The position numbers and the translations under genes are program-made. A stretch of DNA of 5,014 bases, taken from Clostridiales bacterium (GTDB taxonomy: Bacteria; Bacillota; Clostridia; Christensenellales; Aristaeellaceae). The notes under the pieces are model-generated. The model was not told the origin of the DNA. It searched no databases and saw nothing but the letters and a program-made list of their open reading frames with translations. Location: the NCBI GenBank assembly GCA_004557805.1, contig SFFS01000177.1, forward strand, positions 1 to 5,014. Reading direction: 5' to 3'. This document shows positions 1 through 5,014 of this stretch, piece after piece; position 1 is the stretch's first letter; each line of letters opens with the position of its first letter.

Positions 1-461
1 TCAAGACCCGCGAGATGCAGTTCCGGGAGGAAAAACGTCCTCACGACCAGCTGCGCATCGGCGAGACGCGCTTCCCTGCATGGGATGAGTACTGCGACGA
101 GTTCCAGGCCATGGATCTTCTGCGGCAGATCGAGACCGGTGAGCCTTACCCCATCAAGGCCATCGTCGGCTTCGGTTTCAACGCCAAGATGTATCCCGAG
201 ACAGACAAGCTGGTCAAGGCCTTCGACAAGCTGGACTTCTTCGTGGACGCCGATATGTTCATGAGCTATACCACCCGCTTCGCCGATATTGTCCTGCCCT
301 CCTGCTCCTCCCTGGAGCGCGGCGAGCTGAATGAGATCCCCGCCTATGCCGTCGGAGAAACGGTACAGCCGATCACCCTCAACCTTGGGCAGCTCACCGC
401 GGACGAGCGCGAAATCCTGATGTGCGGAAGCCTGATCGGATATTACAGAAAGCATCAATAA
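1..461 (+). CDS. Molybdopterin-dependent oxidoreductase, 3' part only, with early and atypical C-terminus
   Basis: The frame is open from the window edge (first full codon at position 3) to a TAA at 459-461, so the true start lies upstream. The segment at about nt 150-330 is typical of the molybdopterin oxidoreductase core (formate dehydrogenase/DMSO reductase superfamily): GEPYPIKAIVGFGFNAKMYP, then KLDFFVDADMFM, then the hallmark ADIVLPSCSSLERGEL (nt 282-329). Such enzymes carry a bis-MGD Mo or W cofactor, usually an Fe-S cluster, and move electrons to or from small substrates. Relatives normally continue for about 200 residues or more after this point, including the molybdopterin dinucleotide-binding domain. 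Here the protein reaches VQPI (ending nt 374) and finishes after 28 more residues (nt 375-458, LTADEREILMCGSLIGYYRK) that do not resemble the family's usual end. That tail is reminiscent of aconitase-family C-termini, which is only an impression. It may be a remnant, a deletion fusion or an assembly chimera. The family call is firm; substrate and functionality are not. Confidence 0.85.
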   Translation, partial: KTREMQFREEKRPHDQLRIGETRFPAWDEYCDEFQAMDLLRQIETGEPYPIKAIVGFGFNAKMYPETDKLVKAFDKLDFFVDADMFMSYTTRFADIVLPSCSSLERGELNEIPAYAVGETVQPITLNLGQLTADEREILMCGSLIGYYRKHQ

Positions 462-477
462 CACGAAAGAACGCTGT

Positions 478-519
478 AAAGGAGCGGACGCGCAGGAAAC
501 CGCGCGGCCGCTCCTTTTT
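478..519 (+). terminator. Rho-independent terminator after the oxidoreductase fragment
   Basis: The arm GGAGCGG (481-487) pairs with CCGCTCC (508-514). After an A/G mismatch, CGCGC (489-493) pairs with GCGCG (502-506) around an 8-base loop. The stem runs directly into TTTTT (515-519), and the AAA at 478-480 can add A-U pairs with the first Ts. It starts 16 bases after the stop at 461, the expected place for a + strand intrinsic terminator. Read on the other strand the trailing T run is only three bases, so it should act weakly if at all in that direction. Confidence 0.9.
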
Positions 520-585
520 GCATATTACAGTCCTCCGCGTCCCAAACGCTTCCCCGTACTGTGCACGCTCAATTTCATTCCGATG

Positions 586-628
586 CACAGAAAAGCGGCC
601 GCGCGATTTCTCGCGCGGCCGCTCTGTG
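586..628 (-). terminator. Rho-independent terminator of pckA
   Basis: A perfect 13-bp stem, AGCGGCCGCGCGA (594-606) with TCGCGCGGCCGCT (611-623), closes a 4-base loop. In the - strand RNA that loop reads GAAA, a GNRA-type stable tetraloop, and the stem is followed by UUUU (594-591, the first U shared with the stem). It lies about 20 bases past the pckA stop. CACAG (586-590) and CTGTG (624-628) could extend the stem outward past an unpaired AAA at 591-593. The weak point is the short U run. Confidence 0.85.
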
Positions 629-644
629 ATTCCAGCTTCTTCGC

Positions 645-2246
645 TTACGCCTTCGGGCCGGCGTCCACGATATGCTTGGGCATATCCGGATACTTCTTGG
701 CGAAGTTGTCCACGAACATCTTGGCCAGCTTCTTAGCCATGGCGTCGTAGGCTTCCTTGTCGCTCCAGGTGTCGCGCGGGTTCAGAACCTTCTGCGCTTC
801 CTCGGGCAGGCCGGGGCAATACTGTGGCACTTCCACGTTGAAGATTTCGTCGTGCTTGTATTCGACCTTTTCCAGATCGCCGTTCAGCGCAGCGGTAATC
901 ATCGCGCGGGTGTAGGGCAGCTTCATGCGCTTGCCTTCGCCGGAGGCGGGGCCGCCGGACCAACCGGTGTTGACCAGATAGACGTTCGCCTTATAGGTTT
1001 CAATCTTCTCGCCCATCATTTCGGCGTACTTGCTCGCAGGCCGCGGCATGAAGGGTTCGCCGAAGCAGGTGGAGAAGGTCGGGGTGGGTTCGGTCACGCC
1101 GCGCTCGGTGCCGGCCAGCTTGCTGGTGAAGCCGGACACGAAGTGATACATCGCCGCGTCGGTCGTCAGCTTGGAGATGGGCGGCAGCACGCCGAACGCA
1201 TCGGCCGTCAGGAAGATGACGGTCTTGGGATGTCCGGCCACGCCGGGGATGACGGCGTTGGAGATGTAATTGACCGGATAGCCCACGCGGGTGTTCTCGG
1301 TGATGGAACCGTCGTCGTAATCCGGCACGCGGGTTTCGGGATCGATGATCACGTTTTCAACCAGCGAACCGAAGCGGATAGCGTTGTAAATGTCGGGCTC
1401 GTTTTCCTTGGACAGCTTGATGGTCTTGGCATAGCAGCCGCCCTCGAAGTTGAACACGCCGTGGTCGGACCAGCCGTGCTCGTCGTCGCCGATGAGGCCG
1501 CGGTTCGGGTCGGCCGACAGGGTGGTCTTGCCGGTGCCGGACAGGCCGAAGAAGATGGCGCTGTCGCCGTCCTTGCCGACGTTGGCGGAGCAGTGCATCG
1601 GGAAGACGTTCTTCTCGGGCATGAAGTAGTTCATCACGGAGAAGATGCTCTTCTTGATTTCGCCCGCATAGCGGCTGCCGGCGATGATGGTCATGCGCTT
1701 TTTGAGGTTGATGATGATGGCCGCTTCGCTGTGCACGCCGTCGCGTTCAGGAATGCACTTATAGCCGGGGCACGCAACCACGGTGAAGCCGGGCACGAAC
1801 GCGTCCAGTTCTTCCTGGTTGGGGCGGATCAGCAGCTGATGGATGAACATGTTTTCGCTGGCAAGATCATTCACCACGCGCACGGGCAGACGGTATTCCG
1901 GATCGGCGCCGGCAAAGCCGTCGAACACGAACACGTCGCGGTCCTGCAGATAGGCGCGAATGCCGTTATAGATGTTGTCGAATTTTTCCTCGCTGATCGG
2001 CACGTTGATCTTGCCCCAGGCGATGGAATCATGATGCTCGGGCTCGTCCACGACGTAGCGGTCGAGCGGGCTGCGGCCGGTGTACGCGCCGGTCTTGACC
2101 AGTAGCGCGCCGGTATCGGTCAGGCAGCCTTCGCCCAGCGCGAGGGCCTTCTCGGTCAGATAAGCGGGGGATTTCTGATAATGAATCTCTTTGGTATTGA
2201 TAATACCGATATTTTTGAGGTCTTCACAGATGCAATTCTTGCTCAT
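645..2246 (-). CDS. pckA: Phosphoenolpyruvate carboxykinase (ATP)
   Basis: This cytoplasmic enzyme interconverts oxaloacetate + ATP with PEP + CO2 + ADP; in fermenters it often runs towards oxaloacetate and makes ATP, though the sequence cannot show direction. The 533 residues match the usual ATP-type length (about 530-540). Visible motifs in order: substrate-binding YTGRSP (55-60, R58), YAGEIKK (193-199) with the metal/substrate lysines, MHCSANVG (217-224, metal ligand H218), the P-loop GLSGTGKTT (234-242, K240 and T241), the metal-binding GDDEHGW (253-259), ENTRVGYP (317-324, R320) and YTRAMI (445-450), matching the adenine-side TR pair in E. coli PckA. No key residue is missing. The ATG at 2246 is supported by GGAGG (2254-2258) seven bases upstream. 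It is transcribed alone, divergent from the udk operon, and ends just before a strong terminator. Two Cys near the N-terminus (C5, C7) are a minor curiosity. Confidence 0.98.
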   Translation of the reverse strand: MSKNCICEDLKNIGIINTKEIHYQKSPAYLTEKALALGEGCLTDTGALLVKTGAYTGRSPLDRYVVDEPEHHDSIAWGKINVPISEEKFDNIYNGIRAYLQDRDVFVFDGFAGADPEYRLPVRVVNDLASENMFIHQLLIRPNQEELDAFVPGFTVVACPGYKCIPERDGVHSEAAIIINLKKRMTIIAGSRYAGEIKKSIFSVMNYFMPEKNVFPMHCSANVGKDGDSAIFFGLSGTGKTTLSADPNRGLIGDDEHGWSDHGVFNFEGGCYAKTIKLSKENEPDIYNAIRFGSLVENVIIDPETRVPDYDDGSITENTRVGYPVNYISNAVIPGVAGHPKTVIFLTADAFGVLPPISKLTTDAAMYHFVSGFTSKLAGTERGVTEPTPTFSTCFGEPFMPRPASKYAEMMGEKIETYKANVYLVNTGWSGGPASGEGKRMKLPYTRAMITAALNGDLEKVEYKHDEIFNVEVPQYCPGLPEEAQKVLNPRDTWSDKEAYDAMAKKLAKMFVDNFAKKYPDMPKHIVDAGPKA

Positions 2247-2280
2247 AACAGTACCTCCGTTTGAAATATTGGTAGGAAAC

Positions 2281-2292
2281 GGGCAAAAGCCC
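2281..2292 (-). other. Small hairpin in the presumed pckA leader
   Basis: GGGC (2281-2284) and GCCC (2289-2292) are perfect complements around AAAA, which reads UUUU in the - strand RNA. It sits 35-46 bases upstream of the pckA ATG and does not cover the Shine-Dalgarno at 2254-2258. With only four pairs it may be incidental or a minor RNA-stability element. Confidence 0.3.
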
Positions 2293-2350
2293 TTGTTACC
2301 TGAATTCTGTATTTCGACGCCGTTAAGATTTATCCTGCTTCAAAATCGAA

Positions 2351-2379
2351 ATTTTTTTCACAAAGCTATTTTTTGTCAC
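2351..2379 (-). promoter_or_regulatory. Candidate pckA promoter
   Basis: On the - strand, GTGACA (2379-2374) is 5/6 to TTGACA. It is followed after 17 bases by AAAAAT (2356-2351), 4/6 to TATAAT but lacking the favoured first T. It would give a leader of about 100 bases carrying the small hairpin at 2281-2292. The surrounding A/T tracts could produce chance matches, and no better-spaced pair was found closer to the gene. Confidence 0.3.
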
Positions 2380-2421
2380 AGCGCTGCTTTTTTTCGCGCG
2401 CGTTTCGGCGTTTTAGACAGA

Positions 2422-2442
2422 TTTCGGCGCTCTGCGCCGAAA
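2422..2442. repeat. Perfect 9-bp dyad, candidate operator or hairpin
   Basis: TTTCGGCGC (2422-2430) and GCGCCGAAA (2434-2442) are exact inverted repeats around TCT. The 8-base half TTTCGGCG also occurs in direct orientation at 2403-2410, 19 bp away, and a one-mismatch version (TTTCGACG) lies at 2312-2319. The dyad is followed by A bases on + and by AAATC on -, so it does not look like an intrinsic terminator on either strand. A regulator binding site between the two divergent promoters is the reading I prefer, but the GC-rich context allows chance. Confidence 0.4.
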
Positions 2443-2490
2443 AAACAAACCGCTTCTCCCCTCCCCTGCGCCGGCATTCTATCGCGCGGG

Positions 2491-2518
2491 GCTCAAGCGT
2501 TTTTCAAGACGCTTCAGC
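2491..2518 (+). other. Imperfect hairpin upstream of the udk promoter
   Basis: GCT-C-AAGCGT (2491-2500) pairs with ACGCTT-C-AGC (2509-2518) with one C/C mismatch and an 8-base loop. Only three Ts follow. As no + strand gene ends nearby, a terminator role is not obvious; it could block read-through or antisense transcription, or be incidental. Confidence 0.3.
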
Positions 2519-2564
2519 TTTGCGTACACGCTGCAAAAAAGCCCGAAAACGCAGGCCCTTTCCC

Positions 2565-2593
2565 TTGACAAACGCCTTCAAACAGGGTACGCT
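2565..2593 (+). promoter_or_regulatory. Sigma-A-type promoter for the udk-aldolase-PHP/GNAT operon
   Basis: A perfect TTGACA -35 box (2565-2570) is followed after the optimal 17 bases by TACGCT (2588-2593). That -10 is only 3/6 but keeps the most important T, A and final T. Transcription would start near 2600, giving a leader of about 30 bases that contains the Shine-Dalgarno at 2616-2622. The weak -10 could mean an activator or modest basal expression. Confidence 0.7.
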
Positions 2594-2615
2594 TTATCGT
2601 GGATTTTGGCGCACA

Positions 2616-2622
2616 GAGGAGG
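2616..2622 (+). promoter_or_regulatory. Ribosome binding site that fixes the udk start
   Basis: GAGGAGG lies seven bases before the ATG at 2630. This decides against an in-frame TTG at 2606, which lies upstream of this site, has no Shine-Dalgarno of its own, and would add eight residues before the conserved MLTIGICGASGSGKTT N-terminus. Confidence 0.9.
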
Positions 2623-2629
2623 CAACCCC

Positions 2630-3244
2630 ATGCTGACCATCGGTATCTGCGGCGCGAGCGGCAGCGGAAAAACCACGCTGGCCGAAGCGCTCTGCGATCA
2701 GATCGAAGGGCGCGCGGTGCTTATCAATCAAGATGCGTATTACCGCGACCATCCCCATCTCTCCTTCGCCGAGCGTGAGCAGCTCAACTACGACGAGCCC
2801 GGCATCTTCGAACACGATCAGCTGCTGGAAGATGTGAAAACCATCAAGGCGGGCGGCACGTTCCCGCGCAAGGCGTATGATTTCGCCAATCACTGCCGCG
2901 CCGATACGGACGAACCCGTCTCCCCCGGAGACGTACTGATTATCGAGGGCATCCACACCTTTTACGACGCGCGTCTGCGCGAGGAAATGGACTTTAAAAT
3001 TTACGTCAGCGTCGATCCGGATATCTGCCTTCTGCGGCGCATGCAGCGCGATATTCTCGAGCGCGGCCGCAGCGTCGACCGCGTGGGCAAGCAGTATCTT
3101 GCCACGGTCAAGCCCATGTACGAGCGGTGGATCCGCGGCTATATCGAGTTCGCCGATCTGATCGTGGCGGGCGGCGGCAAAAACGCGAAGATCGCCGACA
3201 TTCTGGCGTTCTATATCAACAATGGAATGGGAACAAAATCATAA
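2630..3244 (+). CDS. udk: Uridine kinase family protein (P-loop nucleoside kinase)
   Basis: The family phosphorylates uridine (and cytidine) to the 5'-monophosphate using ATP or GTP, in cytoplasmic pyrimidine salvage. The 204 residues fit the usual 200-215. Motifs in order: Walker A GASGSGKTT (8-16); the nucleoside-site DAYY (35-38), like DxYY/DxFY in characterised kinases; NYDEP (53-57), where many relatives have NYDHP; KAYDFANH (81-88), with the Tyr and His that contact the base; the Walker B-like strand VLIIEGIH (102-109); the lid RRMQRDILERGR (136-147); and KPMYE (161-165). GGGKN (181-185) near the end is typical of the clostridial variant as I recall it. First gene of the operon. The substrate is inferred from the family: related P-loop kinases such as phosphoribulokinase share this fold, and the aldolase next door leaves room for a sugar substrate. 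Confidence 0.92.
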   Translation: MLTIGICGASGSGKTTLAEALCDQIEGRAVLINQDAYYRDHPHLSFAEREQLNYDEPGIFEHDQLLEDVKTIKAGGTFPRKAYDFANHCRADTDEPVSPGDVLIIEGIHTFYDARLREEMDFKIYVSVDPDICLLRRMQRDILERGRSVDRVGKQYLATVKPMYERWIRGYIEFADLIVAGGGKNAKIADILAFYINNGMGTKS

Positions 3245-3249
3245 GGAGG
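3243..3249 (+). promoter_or_regulatory. Aldolase ribosome binding site overlapping the udk stop codon
   Basis: AAGGAGG begins inside the udk TAA (3242-3244) and ends seven bases before the ATG at 3257. A ribosome terminating on udk would cover this site, so translation of the two genes is probably coupled. Confidence 0.9.
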
Positions 3250-3256
3250 AACTTTC

Positions 3257-3973
3257 ATGCATCCGATCCGTGAACAGTATTACGAGCAGATGAAAGAGCT
3301 TTCCATGGCCTGCAACCGCGTGGCGGAGCTCGGCTACGTGACCAGCCACGGCGGCAACCTGTCCATGCGCGTAGCCGACGACGTCGTGCTCATTACCCCC
3401 ACCAAGGTTGAAAAGCGCAACTGCACTCCGGACGACGTCTGCGCCGTCAGCCTCGCGGGTGAAACCATCTACAAGCCCGAAAACCGCAAGCCCACGAGCG
3501 AATCGCCGTTCCATCTGCGCGTCTATCAGAAGCGCCCCGACCTGCGCTCCGTCGTACATGCGCATCCGCCCATCCTCACCGGCTACGCCATCGCCGGCGT
3601 AGACGTAATGGCGACGCCCTTCCTGCCGGAATGCGCCATCGAGGTCGGCCCGATGATTATGGTTCCCTACGCGCAGCCCGGCAGCGATAAGCTGGCCGAA
3701 ATGTTCGACGAGCCGCTGAAGCACTCCAACGGCTTCCTCATGGAAAACCACGGCGCGCTCATGACCTCCGCCGACGGCATCATGCGCACGGTAGACATGC
3801 TTGAAATGATGGAAAACGCCGCGCAGAGCGCGCTCATCGCCCTGCAGCTCGGCCGCTTCAAGGCCATTCCCGACAGCGAGCTGCCCGATCTGGAAGCCGT
3901 CATGCGCGCGCGCGGCCTGCCGATGCCCGGCGAACAGGGCTACAACAAGGTGCTGAAGGATTGTTTCAAATGA
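3257..3973 (+). CDS. Class II aldolase/adducin family protein (L-fuculose-phosphate aldolase-like)
   Basis: The family comprises Zn-dependent enzymes that cleave or rearrange phosphorylated sugars: fuculose-1-P and rhamnulose-1-P aldolases, ribulose-5-P 4-epimerase and related dehydratases. The 238 residues are close to the 215-230 of FucA/AraD. Visible are the phosphate-binding HGGNLSMR (31-38), ITPTKVEK (46-53), the catalytic glutamate in TSESPFHL (80-87, E82), the zinc histidines in VVHAHPP (99-105, H101 and H103) and the third in ENHGAL (163-168, H165). The E82-to-H101 spacing of 19 equals E73-to-H92 in FucA, and H165 falls within one residue of the expected place, so the site looks intact. 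An extension of about 25 residues after the core (DLEAVMRARGLPMPGEQGYN) is compatible with a mobile C-terminal tail. Second gene of the operon: 12 bp after udk, its stop overlapping the next ATG. Family is secure; aldolase versus epimerase or decarboxylase, and the substrate, are not. Confidence 0.92.
   Translation: MHPIREQYYEQMKELSMACNRVAELGYVTSHGGNLSMRVADDVVLITPTKVEKRNCTPDDVCAVSLAGETIYKPENRKPTSESPFHLRVYQKRPDLRSVVHAHPPILTGYAIAGVDVMATPFLPECAIEVGPMIMVPYAQPGSDKLAEMFDEPLKHSNGFLMENHGALMTSADGIMRTVDMLEMMENAAQSALIALQLGRFKAIPDSELPDLEAVMRARGLPMPGEQGYNKVLKDCFK
3956..3960 (+). promoter_or_regulatory. Ribosome binding site for the PHP-GNAT gene inside the aldolase 3' end
   Basis: AAGGA lies nine bases before the ATG at 3970 and within the last aldolase codons. 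Together with the ATGA stop/start overlap it supports this start and translational coupling. Confidence 0.7.
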
Positions 3974-5014
3974 GTCGAGTTCTTTTGGAAGCCCATTGTC
4001 ATACCAGCGAAGTAAGCCGCTGCGGCCGGATTCCGGCCGCGCGGCTTATTGAAAGTCTGCACGAAAAAGGCTACGGCGCGGTCGTAATCACCGACCATTT
4101 CACGCCGGGCGAACGGAACACGCGCCAGGCGCGCGAGGCGTTTCTCAGGGGCTATCGCGCCGCAAAGGAAGCTGCCGCGCAATATGAAAACATGGTCGTC
4201 CTGCCGGGCATGGAAATCCGCTTCAAGGATCATGACGAGGATTTCCTCGTCTACGGCCTTACCGAAGAGGATATTCTCGACCTGCCGGACGACGTATGCG
4301 AAGCGCCCGCCGCGCTGCATGAATTTCACGAATACTGCAAGGCTCGCGGGTTTCTCATCTATCAGGCGCACCCCTACCGCCCCGGCCTGTATCCCGCCAA
4401 CCCGCCGGACATCGACGGCATGGAGATTTTCAACGGAAACCCGCGTCACGACAGCCGCAACCGCATGGCCGCGCTGTTCGCCTCGCGCCACAACCTCAGC
4501 ACCATCGCCGGCGGCGACGTACACAACGAAGGCGATCAGGGTATCGTCGGGCTGCTCGTCCCCGATACGGCGCTCACGCCGAAGGCCTTCGCCGACTGGC
4601 TGCGCCAGACGCCGCACCCGCGCGTGCAGTATCAGGAGGATCCGCGCGACGGCATCCGTTACCTTTCCGGCGCAATTCCCGGCAAGCGCATGCTGGCCGC
4701 GCTCTACAACGACGCAGGCTGGACGGCCTATACCGCCGATCTGGACAGAACCCTGCGCGCCATTCTCGGCTCGGCGCGCGTCGTCACCGCGTGGGACGAC
4801 ACCACGCTCGTGGGCCTTGGGCGGCTGATCACCGATAACGAATCGATCGTCTATGTGCAGGATCTGCTCGTGCTGGGCGCGTATCAGCGCCGCGGTATCG
4901 GCGCTGCCCTGATGCAGCGGCTGCTCGCGCCGTATGGGCACGTGCGGCAGGTCTGCCTTCTGTCGGACGATCTGTCCGACCGGCGGGCGTTCTATCGCGC
5001 CTGCGGCTTCTCCG
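3970..5014 (+). CDS. PHP-domain phosphoesterase fused to a GNAT acetyltransferase (3' truncated by the window)
   Basis: The frame is open for 348 codons with no stop up to the window edge. Residues 1 to about 222 form a PHP domain, a metal-dependent phosphoesterase fold: HCHTSEVS (9-16, H9 and H11), ITDHF (40-44), LPGMEI (78-83, E82), QAHPYRPG (132-139, H134), IFNGNPRH (153-160) and GGDVHN (182-187, D183 and H185). All expected metal-ligand positions appear occupied. From about residue 229 a GNAT acetyltransferase follows: IRYL, LYNDAGWTAYTAD (245-257), VQDLLVL (296-302), the acetyl-CoA loop QRRGIGAALM (306-315) and FYRACGF (341-347), where the window ends. GNATs of this type are usually free-standing proteins of about 135-150 residues, so roughly 20 residues should be missing. 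The ATG overlaps the aldolase stop as ATGA. Neither the PHP substrate (histidinol phosphate, nucleotide or sugar phosphate) nor the acetyl acceptor can be inferred. The frame is continuous through the junction, but a sequencing error that merged two coupled genes cannot be excluded. Confidence 0.85.
   Translation, partial: MSRVLLEAHCHTSEVSRCGRIPAARLIESLHEKGYGAVVITDHFTPGERNTRQAREAFLRGYRAAKEAAAQYENMVVLPGMEIRFKDHDEDFLVYGLTEEDILDLPDDVCEAPAALHEFHEYCKARGFLIYQAHPYRPGLYPANPPDIDGMEIFNGNPRHDSRNRMAALFASRHNLSTIAGGDVHNEGDQGIVGLLVPDTALTPKAFADWLRQTPHPRVQYQEDPRDGIRYLSGAIPGKRMLAALYNDAGWTAYTADLDRTLRAILGSARVVTAWDDTTLVGLGRLITDNESIVYVQDLLVLGAYQRRGIGAALMQRLLAPYGHVRQVCLLSDDLSDRRAFYRACGFS

Larger units (their letters stand above)
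2247..2629. other. Divergent intergenic regulatory region, pckA / udk operon
   Basis: These 383 bp separate two divergent start codons. I see no credible gene: a short open frame on the + strand (2191-2568) starts inside pckA antisense, lacks recognisable protein features, and is Phe/Arg/Ala-rich in the way of non-coding T-tract and GC-rich DNA. The region is visibly less GC-rich than the genes between about 2250 and 2400, with three T runs of 6-7 bases (2352-2358, 2369-2374, 2388-2394). It holds the candidate promoters, dyad and hairpins listed separately. No T-box, riboswitch core or tRNA was recognised. Confidence 0.8.

Noticed and set aside
440..530. A 9-base direct repeat ATATTACAG at 440-448 and 522-530.
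   Set aside because: It is short, one copy is inside the coding sequence, and there is no associated mobile-element feature; chance is sufficient.
672..2105. A 477-residue open frame on the + strand opposite pckA.
   Set aside because: It is the mirror of pckA: GC-biased third positions suppress stops on the opposite strand. The translation is rich in Val, Gly, Ala, His and Asp with no domain, and it has no credible ribosome binding site.
2346..2363. A Rex operator in the pckA leader.
   Set aside because: Only one half-site (TTGTGA on the - strand) fits; the partner reads TTTCGA instead of TCACAA, so it is too weak to annotate.
2191..2568. A possible small gene in the divergent region (125 codons, + strand).
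   Set aside because: It begins inside pckA antisense, spans T tracts and hairpins, has no ribosome binding site that I can see, and encodes a low-complexity Phe/Arg/Ala-rich sequence.
2606..2629. An upstream in-frame TTG start for udk adding eight residues.
   Set aside because: The Shine-Dalgarno at 2616-2622 lies downstream of that TTG and is ideally placed for the ATG at 2630, where the conserved N-terminus begins.
3940..4941. A 333-residue open frame on the - strand opposite the PHP-GNAT gene.
   Set aside because: The + strand frame here carries clear PHP and GNAT motifs in order; the antisense translation has none and is a codon-bias shadow.
1..5014. CRISPR arrays, tRNA or rRNA genes, insertion sequences, attachment sites.
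   Set aside because: No regularly spaced repeats, cloverleaf patterns, transposase motifs or long terminal inverted repeats were seen anywhere in the window.

Overview
The window looks like a GC-rich (roughly 60%) chromosomal segment from an anaerobic Firmicute, most likely an uncultured clostridial gut-type bacterium. The reasons are strong GGAGG-type ribosome binding sites at short spacing, an ATP-type PEP carboxykinase of the kind fermenters use around the PEP/oxaloacetate node, a udk variant whose wording (NYDEP, KPMYE, GGGKN) I associate with clostridia, and a clostridial-style molybdopterin oxidoreductase fragment. The placement is inference from protein flavour; there is no rRNA or marker gene here.

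Layout. (1) Positions 1-461, + strand: the 3' end of a molybdopterin-dependent oxidoreductase gene. It stops much earlier than the family normally does and ends in an unrelated-looking 28-residue tail. (2) 462-644: a convergent intergenic region with two GC-rich terminators facing each other, which share an identical 13-base arm. (3) 645-2246, - strand: a complete, apparently intact pckA. (4) 2247-2629: a 383-bp divergent regulatory region with a good sigma-A-type promoter for the + strand operon, a weaker candidate pckA promoter set in T/A tracts, a perfect 9-bp dyad with an extra direct half-site copy, and small hairpins; no credible gene. (5) 2630 to the window end, + strand: a tightly packed operon of udk (uridine kinase family), a class II (FucA/AraD-type) aldolase, and a long open frame that joins a PHP metal-dependent phosphoesterase domain to a GNAT acetyltransferase domain. 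The last gene runs off the window.

How they fit together. PckA links PEP and oxaloacetate and is transcribed alone, with its own terminator. The divergent operon is spaced for translational coupling: 12 bp between udk and the aldolase, with the Shine-Dalgarno overlapping the udk stop, and a 4-bp ATGA overlap between the aldolase and the PHP-GNAT gene. Kinase, aldolase and phosphoesterase are all compatible with phosphorylated-sugar or nucleoside chemistry, but no substrate can be read from the sequence. The points most worth a second look are the PHP-GNAT fusion and the abrupt, possibly chimeric end of the molybdopterin oxidoreductase.
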